This document shows positions 1 to 11,930 of a stretch of DNA of 64,000 nt, piece by piece. The position numbers and the translations under genes are program-made. The notes below the pieces were generated by a model that saw nothing but the letters and a program-made list of their open reading frames with translations, ran no database searches and was not told the origin of the DNA. This stretch comes from Argopecten irradians (Eukaryota > Mollusca > Bivalvia > Pectinida > Pectinidae), in the NCBI RefSeq assembly GCF_041381155.1, contig NC_091142.1, positions 43,436,747 through 43,500,746 on the forward strand. Reading direction: 5' to 3'. The stretch's first letter is position 1. Each line of letters starts with the position of its first letter.

Positions 1-715
1 ACAGTTTTAAGTGAATATCGTGTTTGAATGTCATCATATAGACAATTTTAAGTGAATATCGTGGTTAAATGTTACTATTATAGACAGTTTTAAGTGAATA
101 TCGTGTTTAAATGTTACCATTATAGACAGTTTTAAGTGAATATCGTGTTTAAATGTTACCATTATAGACAGTTTTAAGTGAATATCATGTTGGAATATCA
201 TCATATAGACAGTTTTAAGTGGATCATGTTGGAATGTGTGTTGGAATTCATCATATAGACAGTTTTAAGTGAATTATCGTGTTGGAATGTCATCATATAG
301 ACAGTTTTAAGTGAATATTGTGTTGGAATGTCATCATATAGACAGTTTTAAGTGAATATCGTGTTTAAATGTTACTATTATAGACAGTTTTAAGTGAATA
401 TCGTGTTTAAATGTTACCATTATAGACAGTTTTAAGTGAATATCGTGTTGGAATGTCATCATATAGACAGTTTTAAGTGAATATCGTGTTGGAATGTCAT
501 CATATAGACAGTTTTAAGTGAATATCGTGGTTAAATGTTACCATTATAGACAGTTTTAAGTGAATATCGTGTTTGAATGTTACCATTATAGACAGTTTTA
601 AGTGAATATCATGTTGGAATGTCATCATATAGACAGTTTTAAGTGAATATTGTGTTGGAATGTCATCATATAGACAGTTTTAAGTAAATATTGTGTTGGA
701 ATTTTACCATTATAG
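1..715. repeat. Intronic minisatellite, ~42-bp unit, ~17 copies
   Basis: Tandem copies of a ~42-bp unit opening with ACAGTTTTAAGTGAATATCG and closing with either TTACCATTATAG or TCATCATATAG. The array runs off the left edge. Its last unit ends in ATTTTACCATTATAG directly against the exon at 716, so the array lies inside the upstream intron and supplies that exon's 3' splice site. Every unit ends in the same ATAG followed by ACAG, so each is an acceptor look-alike. Confidence 0.95.
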
Positions 716-855
716 ACACAGCCTCTTGGATGCCAAAATCAACAATGTACTGTTACTGTGTCATGACCAGGCGATCCTTAACGCTGTACAAAGTATAATA
801 CAAAATATGATAGCAGCTGAGGACGCATCACAGCAACAGCTATCCTACCTACAGA
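716..855 (+). CDS. Internal coding exon of an unrecognised gene (3' part of gene 1)
   Basis: A 140-nt open stretch between an acceptor (TTACCATTATAG at 704-715) and a strong donor (A|GTAAGTG at 856). The frame reads HSLLDAKINNVLLLCHDQ followed by AILNAVQSIIQNMIAAEDAS and QQQLSYLQ, then one leftover base (A). The peptide is helix-rich and hydrophobic/amphipathic, as in an alpha-solenoid or armadillo-like protein. I do not recognise the family. The leftover base joins in phase with the exon at 3805, giving an ATG (Met) codon across the junction, and that gives the longest protein. It also joins in phase with the 47-nt exon at 2677, but that route stops soon after. Upstream exons are outside the window. 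The exon is supported by splice sites, an open frame and phase agreement, not by homology. Confidence 0.65.
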
Positions 856-906
856 GTAAGTGAAGGAAGAGCAAAAGTCAACAACTGTACAAATATTAAA
901 CTGACA

Positions 907-1078
907 AAGGTAATATTCCCAGAAGTCAAAGGCCGAGGGAAATATCACCTTTCAAATGTCTAGCATTTCCTAGTATAAACCTACAAAAACTCACTGATTG
1001 TTTGATATAAAAAAAAACGATGCCTATCATACAAGCTATTTGAAACAATTTTGACGCAGAGACAGCATAATGACTAAA
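907..1078. mobile_element. Dispersed repeat, MITE-like, copy 1
   Basis: This segment aligns by eye with 25534-25690. Shared blocks are ATATCACCTTTC, a CATTCCT/GTATTAACCTAC-like block, a GATTGTTT block, and the right end AACAATTTTGA.GCA..GACAGC..AATGACTA. Its left part also folds on itself: GGTAATATTCCC near 910 pairs with GGGAAATATCACC near 938. It is intronic, just after the donor at 856. A short non-autonomous element is the likely explanation, but I could not define target-site duplications. Confidence 0.55.
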
Positions 1079-2250
1079 GACATTGGAAGGGGCACCTATC
1101 AAAATACATTGGGAGGGAGGCCTATCAAAATACATTGGGAGAGAGGCCTATCAAAATACATAGGGAGAGACGCCTATCAAAATACATTGGGAGAGACGCA
1201 TATCAAAATACATAGGGAGAGACGCCTATCAAAATACATTGGGAGGGAGGCCTATCAAAATACATAGGGAGAGACGCCTATCAAAATACATAGGGAGAGA
1301 TGCCTATCAAAATACATTGGGAGGGAGGCCTATCAAAATACATAGGGAGAGACGCCTATCAAAATACATTGGGAGAGACGCCTATCAAAATACATTGGGA
1401 GGGAGGCCTATCAAAATACATAGGGAGAGACGCCTATCAAAATACATAGGGAGAGACGCCTATCAAAATACATTGGGAGGGAGGCCTATCAAAATTCATA
1501 GGGAGAGACGCCTATCAAAATACATTGGGAGGGAGGCCTATCAAAATACATAGGGAGAGACGCCTATCAAAATACATTGGGAGGGAGGCCTATCAAAATA
1601 CATTGGGAGAGACGCCTATCAAAATACATTGGGAGGGAGGCCTATCAAAATACATTGGGAGAGACGCCTATCAAAATACATTGGGAGGGAGGCCTATCAA
1701 AATACATAGGGAGAGACGCCTATCAAAATACATTGGGAGAGACGCCTATCAAAATACATTGGGAGGGAGGCCTATCAAAATACATTGGGAGGGAGGCCTA
1801 TCAAAATACATAGGGAGAGACGCCTATCAAAATACATTGGGAGGGAGGCCTATCAAAATACATAGGGAGAGACGCCTATCAAAATACATTGAGAGGGAGG
1901 CCCTTCAAAATACATTGGGAGAGACACCTATCAAAATACATTGGGAGGGACGCCTATCAAAATACATTGGGAGGGACGCCTATCAAAATACATTGGGAGG
2001 GAGACCTATCAAAATACATAGGGAGAGACGCCTATCAAAATACATTGGGAGGGAGGCCTATCAAAATACATTGAGAGGGAGGCCTATCAAAATACATTGG
2101 GAGAGACGCCTATCAAAATACATTTGGAGAGACGCCTATCAAAATACAGTGCAAGGGAGGCCTATCACAATACATTGGGAGGGACACCTATCAATATACA
2201 TTGGGAGGGACACCAATGAAAATACATTGGGAGGGAGGCCTACCAAAATC
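1079..2250. repeat. Intronic minisatellite, 26-bp unit, ~45 copies
   Basis: Units of 26 bp with core CCTATCAAAATACATTGGGA. Two versions alternate irregularly, one ending GGGAGG and one GAGACG, and the T after ACAT is often A. All three frames lack stops, and 26 is not a multiple of three, so a long open frame cycles through the three frames every 78 bp. This is a by-product of the unit and not a gene. The last units (2100-2250) are more divergent. Confidence 0.95.
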
Positions 2251-2676
2251 GTCTTTTTGCAATGTTCCACTATTAATGGAATTATTACTAAATTTGTGCA
2301 GCAGGGGGTACGTATCCACTCAGGTGACAGTTATAGTTTTGTGCCTGTAACATGCTGGGATGAAGGGCTAACAACTTTGTGCAAATGAGTGACCTTCACC
2401 TACTTTGAAGGTCACAGTGGTCAAATATATCTACATAAGTATACAATGCATTGTGTGGTATTGAAGAAAAGGTGAGCATTTCACATTTTTGAATGTATTG
2501 ATCCAAAGATTTTTGTCACTACTATATACTTTGACTGTGTTGTAGAAGATAACATTATTAGTTGCTACATTGACAACTCTCCTGTCACAGAGATCTAGGT
2601 TGTTGTAATTGTGTTACTACGTCAATACCCCCTCTCTAGTAGACAAACACTGACCGAGGTTATATGTGTTTTGTAG
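2251..2676 (+). other. Non-repetitive intron sequence
   Basis: Intronic sequence of gene 1 between the 26-bp array and the possible cassette exon. It ends in a good 3' splice site (TATGTGTTTTGTAG at 2663-2676). No other feature was seen. Confidence 0.5.
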
Positions 2677-2723
2677 GTATAGGTTTTGGAGGACTTTGGA
2701 GATTTGCTGGTACATTTGCCAAG
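2677..2723 (+). CDS. Possible 47-nt frame-shifting cassette exon of gene 1
   Basis: Forty-seven nucleotides are bounded by a consensus acceptor (TGTGTTTTGTAG) and a consensus donor (CAAG|GTAAGTC). Joined to the 716-855 exon, the frame stays open and reads S-IGFGGLWRFAGTFAK, ending in phase 0. The terminal exon then reads C-P-E-stop, because that exon's long frame needs one leftover base. Skipping the 47 nt joins 855 to 3805 in phase and keeps the long C-terminus. It is therefore either a regulated exon giving a truncated C-terminus, a pseudo-exon with good splice sites, or a normal exon obscured by a one-base assembly error. In the alternative frame it reads YRFWRTLEICWYICQ and joins the terminal exon, but not the upstream exon. 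Confidence 0.45.
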
Positions 2724-2756
2724 GTAAGTCGAACTTTACTGACACTGGGAACAATT

Positions 2757-3786
2757 TATTTAAAGAACAGATCATTATCATCAGACAGATAACTTTACAG
2801 ATCAACATTATCATCAGAGAGATAGCTTTACAGATCAACATTATCATCAGACAGATAACTACAGATCAACATTATCATCACACATATAACTACAGATCAA
2901 CATTATAGTTCAGACAGATAACTTTACAGATCAACATTATCATCAGACAGATAACTACAGATCAACATTTATATCAGACAGATAACTTTGCAGATCAACA
3001 TTATCATCAGACATATAAGGTTCAAAACATATACAGATCAACATTATCATCAGACATATAACTACAGATCAATATTATCATGTCAGACAGATAACTGTAC
3101 AGATCAAACATTATCATCAGACAGATAAACTTTACAGATCAACATTATCATCATACAGATCAACTTTACTGATCAACAGATAACTATCATTATACAGATA
3201 CATTTATACAGATCAACATTATCATCAGACAGATAACTACAGATCAACATTATCATCAGACAGATAACTACAGATCAACATTATCATCAGACATATAACT
3301 ACAGATCAACATTATCATGTCAGACATATAACTGTACAGATCAACATTATCATCAGACAGCTAACTACAGATAACTTTACAGATCAACATTATCATCAGA
3401 CAGATAACTTTACAGATCAACATTATCATCATGACATATAACTACAGATCAACATTATCATCAGAGAGATAGCTTTACAGATCAACATTATCATCAGACA
3501 GATAAACTACAGATCAACATTATCATCAGACAGATAACTACAGAATCAACATTATCATCAGACAGATAACTACAGATCAACATTTATCATCAGACAGATA
3601 ACTTTAACAGATCAACATTATCATCAGACATTATAACTTACAGATCATACATATCATCAGACAGATAACTTTACAGATCAACATTATCATCAGACAGATA
3701 ACTTTACAGATCAACATTATCATCAGACAGATCGAGACAGATAACTACAGATCAACATTTTATCATCAGAATAACTTACAGATCAA
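2757..3786. repeat. Intronic minisatellite, ~30-33-bp unit, ~31 copies
   Basis: Units contain CAGATAACT(TT)ACAGATCA followed by ACATTATCATCAGA, with frequent indels. Many units drop the TTAC. The array fills almost the whole intron between the 47-nt exon and the terminal exon and stops about 20 bp before the acceptor at 3804. Confidence 0.93.
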
Positions 3787-3804
3787 CTTGTATTTGTGTT
3801 GTAG

Positions 3805-4136
3805 TGCCCAGAGTAATGGACACTGCTGAACTATTAGTGAACTGTTTGGAGGCCATGATGGTGGAGAATTGTCTTCCTGGTGATGACCTTGACATTCTCA
3901 ACCCCTACCCTAGCGCCTTAGGGATCTCATCTAATCTCAATCTGTCCAGCTCCATGTCCAGTCTCAGTGTCAGCAGCATGCATTCACCCACAGATAAAGA
4001 CAATACGGAGAAAAATGGCGCCACGGCTGCCAGTAATCGCATGAGGCACGGCTCTGCTGACAACATACAAACCAGGAACAGAGCAGGAAGCTTCAAACGG
4101 AAAGACAGTAAAAAGAAACTGGAACCAATCGATTAA
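3805..4136 (+). CDS. Terminal coding exon of gene 1 (unrecognised, Ser-rich basic C-terminus)
   Basis: The acceptor is TATTTGTGTTGTAG (3791-3804). The exon begins with the last two bases of a codon, reads PRVMDTAELLVNCLEAMMVE and ends in TAA at 4134-4136. A short amphipathic helix (DTAELLVNCLEAMMVE) continues the helical character of the upstream exon. After it comes an acidic patch (GDDLDIL), then a serine-rich low-complexity stretch (SSNLNLSSSMSSLSVSSMHS) and a basic tail (GSFKRKDSKKKLEPID). The tail contains many possible phosphorylation sites. Joined directly to the 716-855 exon, the junction codon is ATG and the reading frame is continuous. I do not recognise the family. The balanced amino-acid composition and base use unlike the surrounding arrays support real coding sequence. 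Confidence 0.7.
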
Positions 4137-4650
4137 AGGATTTGTGTTACTTATTTTGTATTATAATACCAAAGTTACTGTCACACTCATATTAGGAGCT
4201 TTATGTATGTAAATACCAGTGTGTGGATATTGTTGTATATAGCCATAATGTGATTTATGAGATGGACAACTCTATCACTACGGTAACACCATGGTAGACT
4301 AGAAACTCTATATTATTCATATTATTTCCTTGTCAAGGGAAGCAATTTTATAAGGATAAGAAATGTTTATGTCTTCAACAGACATCTAGTCAGGAAAACG
4401 AGATACAAATTATTGATATGAGAACAATTCTATATTTTATCTATTAGTGCTATCATGAAGTATGGGACCTGGAAAATTTTCCTCTTCCTCTGCAAATTGA
4501 AATTTCATTCATTATCTTTTATTATGTGAGATTTAGAATACATTGGAATCCTTGAAGGTGAGGGTAGAAAGCAAGTACTCTGTGTCAAAATGAAGATGTG
4601 ATTTACATTTTTCTTAAGTTTATGAATAGCCTTATAGATTTTGCCTGATT
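4137..4650 (+). other. Probable 3' untranslated region of gene 1
   Basis: AT-rich sequence with no long open frame follows the stop codon. No AATAAA was found here; an ATTAAA overlaps the stop codon (4132-4137) and is too early to serve. The transcript may run on into the 41-bp array. Nothing else was recognised. Confidence 0.4.
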
Positions 4651-7400
4651 GAATATTGTCATGGCAACGTGTTAACTAGAAGGACTTGATTGAATATTGT
4701 CATGGCAACATGAAGAACTTGTTTGAATATTGTCATGGCAACGTGTTTACTAGAAGGATCTGATTGAATATTGTCATAGTGACATGTTTACTAGATGGAC
4801 CTGATTGAATATTGTCATGGTGACATGTTTACTAGATGGACCTGATTGAATATTGTCATGGTGACATGTTTACTAGAAGGATCTGATTGAATATTGTCAT
4901 GGTGACATGTTTACTAGATGGACCTGATTGAATATTGTCATGGTGACATGTTTACTAGATGGACCTGATTGAATATTGTCATGGTGACATGTTTACTAGA
5001 TGGACCTGATTGAATATTGTCATGGTGACATGTTTACTAGATGGACCTGATTGAATATTGTCATGGTGACATGTTTACTAGATGGACCTGATTGAATATT
5101 GTCATGGTGACATGTTTACTAGATGGACCTGATTGAATATTGTCATGGTGACATGTTTACTAGATGGACCTGATTGAATATTGTCATGGTGACATGTTTA
5201 CTAGATGGACCTGATTGAATATTGTCATGGTGACATGTTTACTAGATGGACCTGATTGAATATTGTCATGGTGACATGTTTACTAGATGGACCTGATTGA
5301 ATATTGTCATGGTGACATGTTTACTAGATGGACCTGATTGAATATTGTCATGGTGACATGTTTACTAGATGGACCTGATTGAATCATTGTCATGGTGACA
5401 TGTTTACTAGATGGACCTGATTGAATATTGTCATGGTGACATGTTTACTAGATGGACTCTGATTGAATATTGTCATGGTGACATGTTTACTAGATGGACT
5501 TGATTTAATATTGTCATGGTGACATGTTTACTAGATGGATCTGATTGAATATTGTCATGGTGACATGTTTACTAGATGGACCTGATTGAATATTGTCATG
5601 GCAACGTGTTAACTAGAAGGACTTGATTTAATATTGTCATGGCAACATGAAGAACTTGATTGAATATTGTCATGGCAACGTGTTTACTAGAAGGATCTGA
5701 TTGAATATTGTCATGGTGACATGTTTACTAGATGGACCTGATTGAATATTGTCATGGTGACATGTTTACTAGATGGACCTGATTGAATATTGTCATGGTG
5801 ACATGTTTACTAGATGGACTTGATTGAATATTGTCATGGTGACATGTTTACTAGATGGACCTGATTGAATATTGTCATGGTGACATGTTTACTAGATGGA
5901 CCTGATTGAATATTGTCATGGTGACATGTTTACTAGATGGACCTGATTGAATATTGTCATGGTGACATGTTTACTAGAAGGACTTGATTGAATATTGTCA
6001 TGGTGACATGTTTACTAGATGGACCTGATTGAATATTGTCATGGTGACATGTTTACTAGATGGACCTGATTGAATATTGTCATGGTGACATGTTTACTAG
6101 ATGGACCTGATTGAATATTGTCATGGTGACATGTTTACTAGATGGACCTGATTGAATATTGTCATGGTGACATGTTTACTAGATGGACCTGATTGAATAT
6201 TGTCATGGTGACATGTTTACTAGATGGACCTGATTGAATATTGTCATGGTGACATGTTTACTAGATGGACTTGATTTAATATTGTCATGGTGACATGTTT
6301 ACTAGATGGACCTGATTGAATATTGTCATGGTGACATGTTTACTAGATGGATCTGATTGAATATTGTCATGGTGACGTTGTTTACTAGATGGACCTGATT
6401 TAATATTGTCATGGTGACATGTTTACTAGATGGACCTGATTGAATATTGTTATGGTGACATGTTTACTAGATGGACCTGATTGAATATTGTTATGGTGAC
6501 ATGTTTACTAGATGGACCTGATTGAATATTGTGCATAGTAATGTGTGTTATCTAGCTCTGAAGGGACCATTGAACTAAATCATTTGTATCATGGTCACAT
6601 GTTTAAGCTCATGTGGTAACTGGTACCCACGGCCGCGCCTGTAGTCTGTAGACATTGGTCACTAAGATGGACAGTGCATTTTAACTAGATGGACCTAGAT
6701 TGGAAGTAGTAGCTCAGTTTTGCGGACAAAACTATCGCCACATGGTGACTTTTTTAAATGGACCACAGTGTTTGTTATCATTTTAAAAACTCAAGTAATA
6801 TTTTTTAATATTTTTATTGTTATTTGTTTTAGTTTACGATTGAAGAACTTGATTGAATATTGTCATGGCAACGTGTTTTTACTAGATGATATCTGATTGA
6901 ATATTGGCATGGTGACATGTTTACTAGCATGGACCTGATTGAATTTAGATATGATGTTTCATTAGATCAATATTGTCTTGGTCGGACATGGTTAATAGAT
7001 GAAACTCATGTAAGAATTGAATATTGTCATGGTGACATGTTTACTAGATGGACCTGATTTGAATATTGTCAAGTTGATCATGTTTACTAGATGGATCTGA
7101 TTGAATATTGTCATGTGACATGTATTACTATATGTACTAGATTTAATATTGTCATGGTGACATGTTTACTTGATGATGGAGACTTCTTTGATATGAAATT
7201 GATTAGCTTAATTGTGCTTTACTTCATGGGACATGTTTTTACTAGATGGACATTTTTACTAGATGGTACTTGATAGTGAATATTGTCATGTTGACATGTT
7301 TACTTGATGTACGTGATTGAATATGTTGGAACAAGTTGATAGATGGACCTGATTGAATATTGTCATGGTGACATGTTTACTAGATGGACCCTGATTGTAA
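4651..7400. repeat. Minisatellite, 41-bp unit, ~67 copies, right end degenerate
   Basis: The unit is built from GATTGAATATTGTCATGGTG and ACATGTTTACTAGATGGACC plus T. Between about 4790 and 6530 copies are nearly identical. The first units (4660-4760) have GGCAACGTG instead of GGTGACATG and a short GAAGAAC unit; that edge pattern reappears at 5600-5700 and at 6845-6890. From 6530 rightwards the copies carry many small indels and unrelated inserts. Each unit contains the inverted repeat TGTCA-TGG-TGACA. Confidence 0.95.
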
Positions 7401-7689
7401 TATTGTCATCGAATGTGTTAAAAGCTCAGAAGGTTACATTGAACTAGAGAATTATGTATCATTTGTCATTTTCACAGTTTTAGAGCTCAGGATTGGATTA
7501 ACGTTATGGTCTGGAGACAGATTGGTTCACTAAATGGTAGTGCATGTTTACTCTATGAATAAGTTAGAGAATATTGTAGGCTTATTGGATTTTAGCTCAG
7601 TCATTGTAAGGATTGAAGTAACAGTATGGTCGCACATGATTTTAAATACCTCATTTGTTAACATTATGTAAAAAATAATCATAGTGATT
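7401..7689. other. Diverged duplicate between two arrays
   Basis: This segment resembles 6545-6800 in order and wording: AGCTC..GAAGG..ACATTGAACTA, then AT..TGTATCAT, then a G.CATTGGTTCACTAA..TGG block, then TAGCTCAGT. Many indels separate the two copies. No coding potential was seen. Confidence 0.5.
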
Positions 7690-9648
7690 AATTCTATTTT
7701 TTATCGCTCTAAAGATAAATTACTGTGTGTATAGTTTATAGTGGATTTTGTACTTTTTCGTATGCTTCGATTAAGATAATTACTGTATAATTATAGTGAA
7801 CAGTTTTTACTTTTGGTATGCTTCGTTAAGATAATTACTGTATAATTATGTGAGTAGATATTTTCGATTTCGCTAATACTCAGTTCAGATAATTACTGTA
7901 TAAACTTTGTTTCTTGTTGTAATCGTTATAAATTTTAGTGTATAATTATGTTGATTTTACTTTTCGTATTGCTTCGTTAAGATAATTACTGTATAATTAT
8001 AGTGATTTTACTTTTTGTATGCTTCGTTAAGATAATTACTGTATAATTATAGTGATTTTACTTTTTGTATGCTTCGTTAAGATAATTACTGTATAATTAT
8101 AGTGATTTTACTTTTTCGTATGCTTCGTTAAGAATAATTACTGTAGAATTTATAGTGATTTTACTATCTTTTGTATGCTTTGTTAAGATAATTATACTGT
8201 ATAATTAAAGTGATTTTACTTTTTCTGTATGCTTCGTTAAGATAATTACTGTAATAATTATAGTGATTTTACTTTTCGTAATGCTTCGTTAAGAATAATT
8301 ACTGTATAATTATAGTTTTTCAACTTTTTATATACATTATCGTTAAGCATAATTAGATGTCAAATTATAGTGATTTTACTTTTTGTATGCTTCGTTAAGA
8401 TAATTACTGGTATAATTATAGTGATTTTTACTTTTTTGTATGCTTTCGTTAAGATAATTACTGAGTATAATTATAGTGATTTTACTTTTTCGTATGCTTC
8501 GTTAAGATAATTACTGTATAATTATAGTGATTTTACTTTTTGTATGCTTCGTTAAGATAATTACTGTATAATTATAGTGATTTTACTTTTTGTATGCTTC
8601 GTTAAGATAATTACTGTATAATTATAGTGATTTTACTTTTCGTATGCTTCGTTAAGATAATTACTGTATAATTATAGTGATTTTACTTTTTGTATGCTTC
8701 GTTAAGATAATTACTGTATAATTATAGTGATTTTACTTTTCGTATGCTTCGTTAAGATAATTACTGTATAATTCGTTAAGATTTTTACTTTTTGTATGCT
8801 TCGTTAAGATAATTACTGTATAATTATAGTGATTTTACTTTTCGTATGCTTCGTTAAGATAATTACTGTATAATTATAGTGATTTTACTTTTCGTATGCT
8901 TCGTTAAGATAATTACTGTATAATTATAGTGATTTTACTTTTTGTATGCTTCGTTAAGATAATTACTGTATAATTATAGTGATTTTACTTTTTGTATGCT
9001 TCGTTAAGATAATTACTGTATAATTATAGTGATTTTACTTTTCGTATGCTTAGTGATTTTACTTTTTGTATGCTTCGTTAAGATAATTACTGTATAATTA
9101 TAGTGATTTTACTTTTCGTATGCTTCGTTAAGATAATTACTGTATAATTATAGTGATTTTACTTTTTGTATGCTTCGTTAAGATAATTACTGTATAATTA
9201 TAGTGATTTTACTTTTCGTATGCTTCGTTAAGATAATTACTGTATAAATTAAGCTTTGTTAAGATAATTACTGTATAATTATAGTGATTTTACTTTTTGT
9301 ATGCTTCGTTAAGATAATTACTGTATAATTATAGTGATTTTACTTTTCGTATGCTTCGTTAAGATAATTACTGTATAATTATAGTGATTTTACTTTTCGT
9401 ATGCTTCGTTAAGATAATTACTGTATAATTATAGTGATTTTACTTTTCGTATGCTTCGTTAAGATAATTACTGTATAATTATAGTGATTTTACTTTTCGT
9501 ATGCTTCGTTAAGATAATTACTGTATAATTATAGTGATTTTACTTTTTGTATGCTTCGTTAAGATAATTACTGTATAATTATAGTGATTTTACTTTTCGT
9601 ATGCTTCTTTAAGATAATTAGTGTATAATTAAGCTTTGTTAAGATGAT
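7690..9648. repeat. Minisatellite, 50-bp unit, ~39 copies
   Basis: Units contain GATAATTACTGTATAATTAT, AGTGATTTTACTTTT(T/C)GTA and TGCTTCGTTAA. The T/C choice is the main substitution. Copies from about 8470 to 9600 are almost identical; those at 7690-8460 have frequent one-base indels. Shortened units occur at about 8770, 9050 and 9245. Confidence 0.95.
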
Positions 9649-10935
9649 GTTAATATAATATCATTCACAGTTGTCTGTAATATACTGCTGAATGTATCAC
9701 AATCTTCTACAACTCGCCATTCAGGATATTCTCTCAGAAACTTTTAAATACCTTTTGTTTAATGATGTTAATATTTATCTTCTTAGGCTTGGTAACAGTA
9801 GATACTTTTAATTGTTGATATCACGCATTTTCTTTATTCTGTTAATCATCTGTGTGACAAAGTAACTTACCCCATGTGTTCAGTTTGCCTTTTGCAATCG
9901 TTTCTTTTTATCTTGACAAATACTTATTAATTTTGGCCTATTCTAATTTTAGAGTATATTAACTGATCAGGTTTGCCCAACTCTCAAATTAAAAGCTGAA
10001 GTTTGCAGGGAATGGATTAAATATCATCTTTTAGGTGTATAGATTTTCTGCCCTTCATCGTTTATACCCATTAGATTTCAACTCGGATAGTTCGAACTCC
10101 CGTTTTTTCCCTGAAGCTTTATTTCAGACAATTTGAACTGGTCCATCAATATTTATCTTATTCAAACTAATCAAAGTTTACCATACTAAATATTCATAAA
10201 ATATATCAAGTAAAAAATTGTTCAAATAAATTGTTGTGTCATTGCATATAAAATTCATGAAATATTTCAATTTATTTCTTATTGATTCCATACTGTTCTA
10301 ATCTCACCATTGTAACGTATGTAAATAGTCTGGTAATTTGTTATATCATCCTAGGATATCAGTCTAGTCACTTAAAACCAAAGAATATTCACACATGTTG
10401 ATGACTTGACTCAGTCATATATAATTTGAGTGTGTGGATTGAGTGAAGGTATTCTCATATTGTACGTGGTAGCGATACAGTGTATCTACAGTGATGTCCT
10501 TTGTTTTCATATTTATGTGGACATCAGTATTACAGAAGTACATACAGTATTGTATCATCATTGTATGATATCCTACATTGTACCATATCTTTGTAAATGT
10601 GTTTGATTGGAATGATTTGGAATGTAGATAAAATTCGATTATGTAATTCCAGATATCCTAAAACTTAAAACGAGGCAAACAATAAAAAGGTCACATGATC
10701 TGAAGTGTATGGAAAATTAGGTCAAATGATCCTAGATGTGGAAATCTTTATGTCGCATGATCTAAGGTAAATAAAAAGTAGGTTACTTGATCTGAACAAA
10801 AACTCGGGGAGGTAATCTGTGTCCTGAAGTGTACAGAACTGACCCCAGTAACTAGGTCATTATTCTACACAAGTTTATTTATAGATCTGTCTTATTTCTC
10901 TCACTATTATGTTACAATATAGGATCTGAGGTACA
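9649..10935. other. Unique AT-rich intergenic sequence
   Basis: No open frame of note on either strand and no repeat array. AATAAA occurs near 10681 and 10765 on the + strand, in case gene 1 has a very long 3' UTR, but nothing ties them to it. No other feature was seen. Confidence 0.5.
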
Positions 10936-11862
10936 CAAAATCTGCTAGTGACTCACACGATGTAGATATTACTACTAGTGACTCACACGATGTAGATATT
11001 ACTACTAGTGACTCACACGATGTAGATATTACTACAAGTGACTCACACGATGTAGATATTACTACTAGTGACTCACACGATGTAGATATTACTACAAGTG
11101 ACTCACACGATGTAGATATTACTACTAGTGACTCACACGATGTAGATATTACTACAAGTGACTCACACGATGTAGATATTACTACTAGTGACTCACACGA
11201 TGTAGATATTACTACAAGTGACTCACACGATGTAGATATTACTACTAGTGACTCACACGATGTAGATATTACTACTAGTGACTCACACGATGTAGATATT
11301 ACTAGTGACTCACACGATGTAGATATTACTACAAGTGACTCACACGATGTAGATATTACTACTAGTGACTCACACGATGTAGATATTACTACAAGTGACT
11401 CACACGATGTAGATATTACTACTAGTGACTCACACGATGTAGATATTACTAGTGACTCGCACGATGTAGATATTACTACTAGTGACTCACACGATGTAGA
11501 TATTACTACTTGTGACTCACACGATGTAGATATTACTACTAGTGACTCACACGATGTAGATATTACTACTAGTGACTCACACGATGTAGATATTACTACT
11601 AGTGACTCACACGATGTAGATATTACTACTAGTGACTCACACGATGTAGATATTACTAGTGACTCACACGATGTAGATATTACTACTAGTGACTCACACG
11701 ATGTAGATATTACTACTTGTGACTCACACGATGTAGATATTACTACTAGTGACTCACACGATGTAGATATTACTACTAGTGACTCACACGATACTACTAG
11801 TGACTCGCACGATGTAGATATTACTACTAGTGACTCACACGATGTAGATATTACTACTTGTG
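10936..11862. repeat. Minisatellite, 30-bp unit, ~31 copies
   Basis: Unit core is GTGACTCACACGATGTAGAT followed by ATTACTACTA, ATTACTACAA or ATTACTACTT. A few units lack one ACT triplet, so the frame is preserved. Because the period is 30, the minus strand is open for over 300 codons (CESLVVISTS repeats). The near-perfect nucleotide identity and lack of any flanking gene structure argue that this is not a protein. Confidence 0.95.
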
Positions 11863-11930
11863 TAGGGATGACCATTTATCATTGTAATACCTCTTGTTAT
11901 TTAGACAGTATGGAATGTCATTGAAAATAA

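Noticed and set aside
1070..2388. 287-codon plus-strand frame of a 26-residue repeat
   Set aside because: The 26-bp unit lacks stops in all three frames. It lies inside the intron between splice-supported exons.
6620..6650. GC-rich GGTACCCACGGCCGCGCC in AT-rich DNA, looking like a cloning linker
   Set aside because: Only one short stretch, with no vector flanks recognised. It sits in an indel-rich zone, so it is more likely noise or chance.
10907..11875. 322-codon minus-strand frame (CESLVVISTS repeats)
   Set aside because: 30-bp tandem unit. The synonymous/non-synonymous pattern is not visible, and there is no signal peptide, splice sites or unique domain beyond the repeat.
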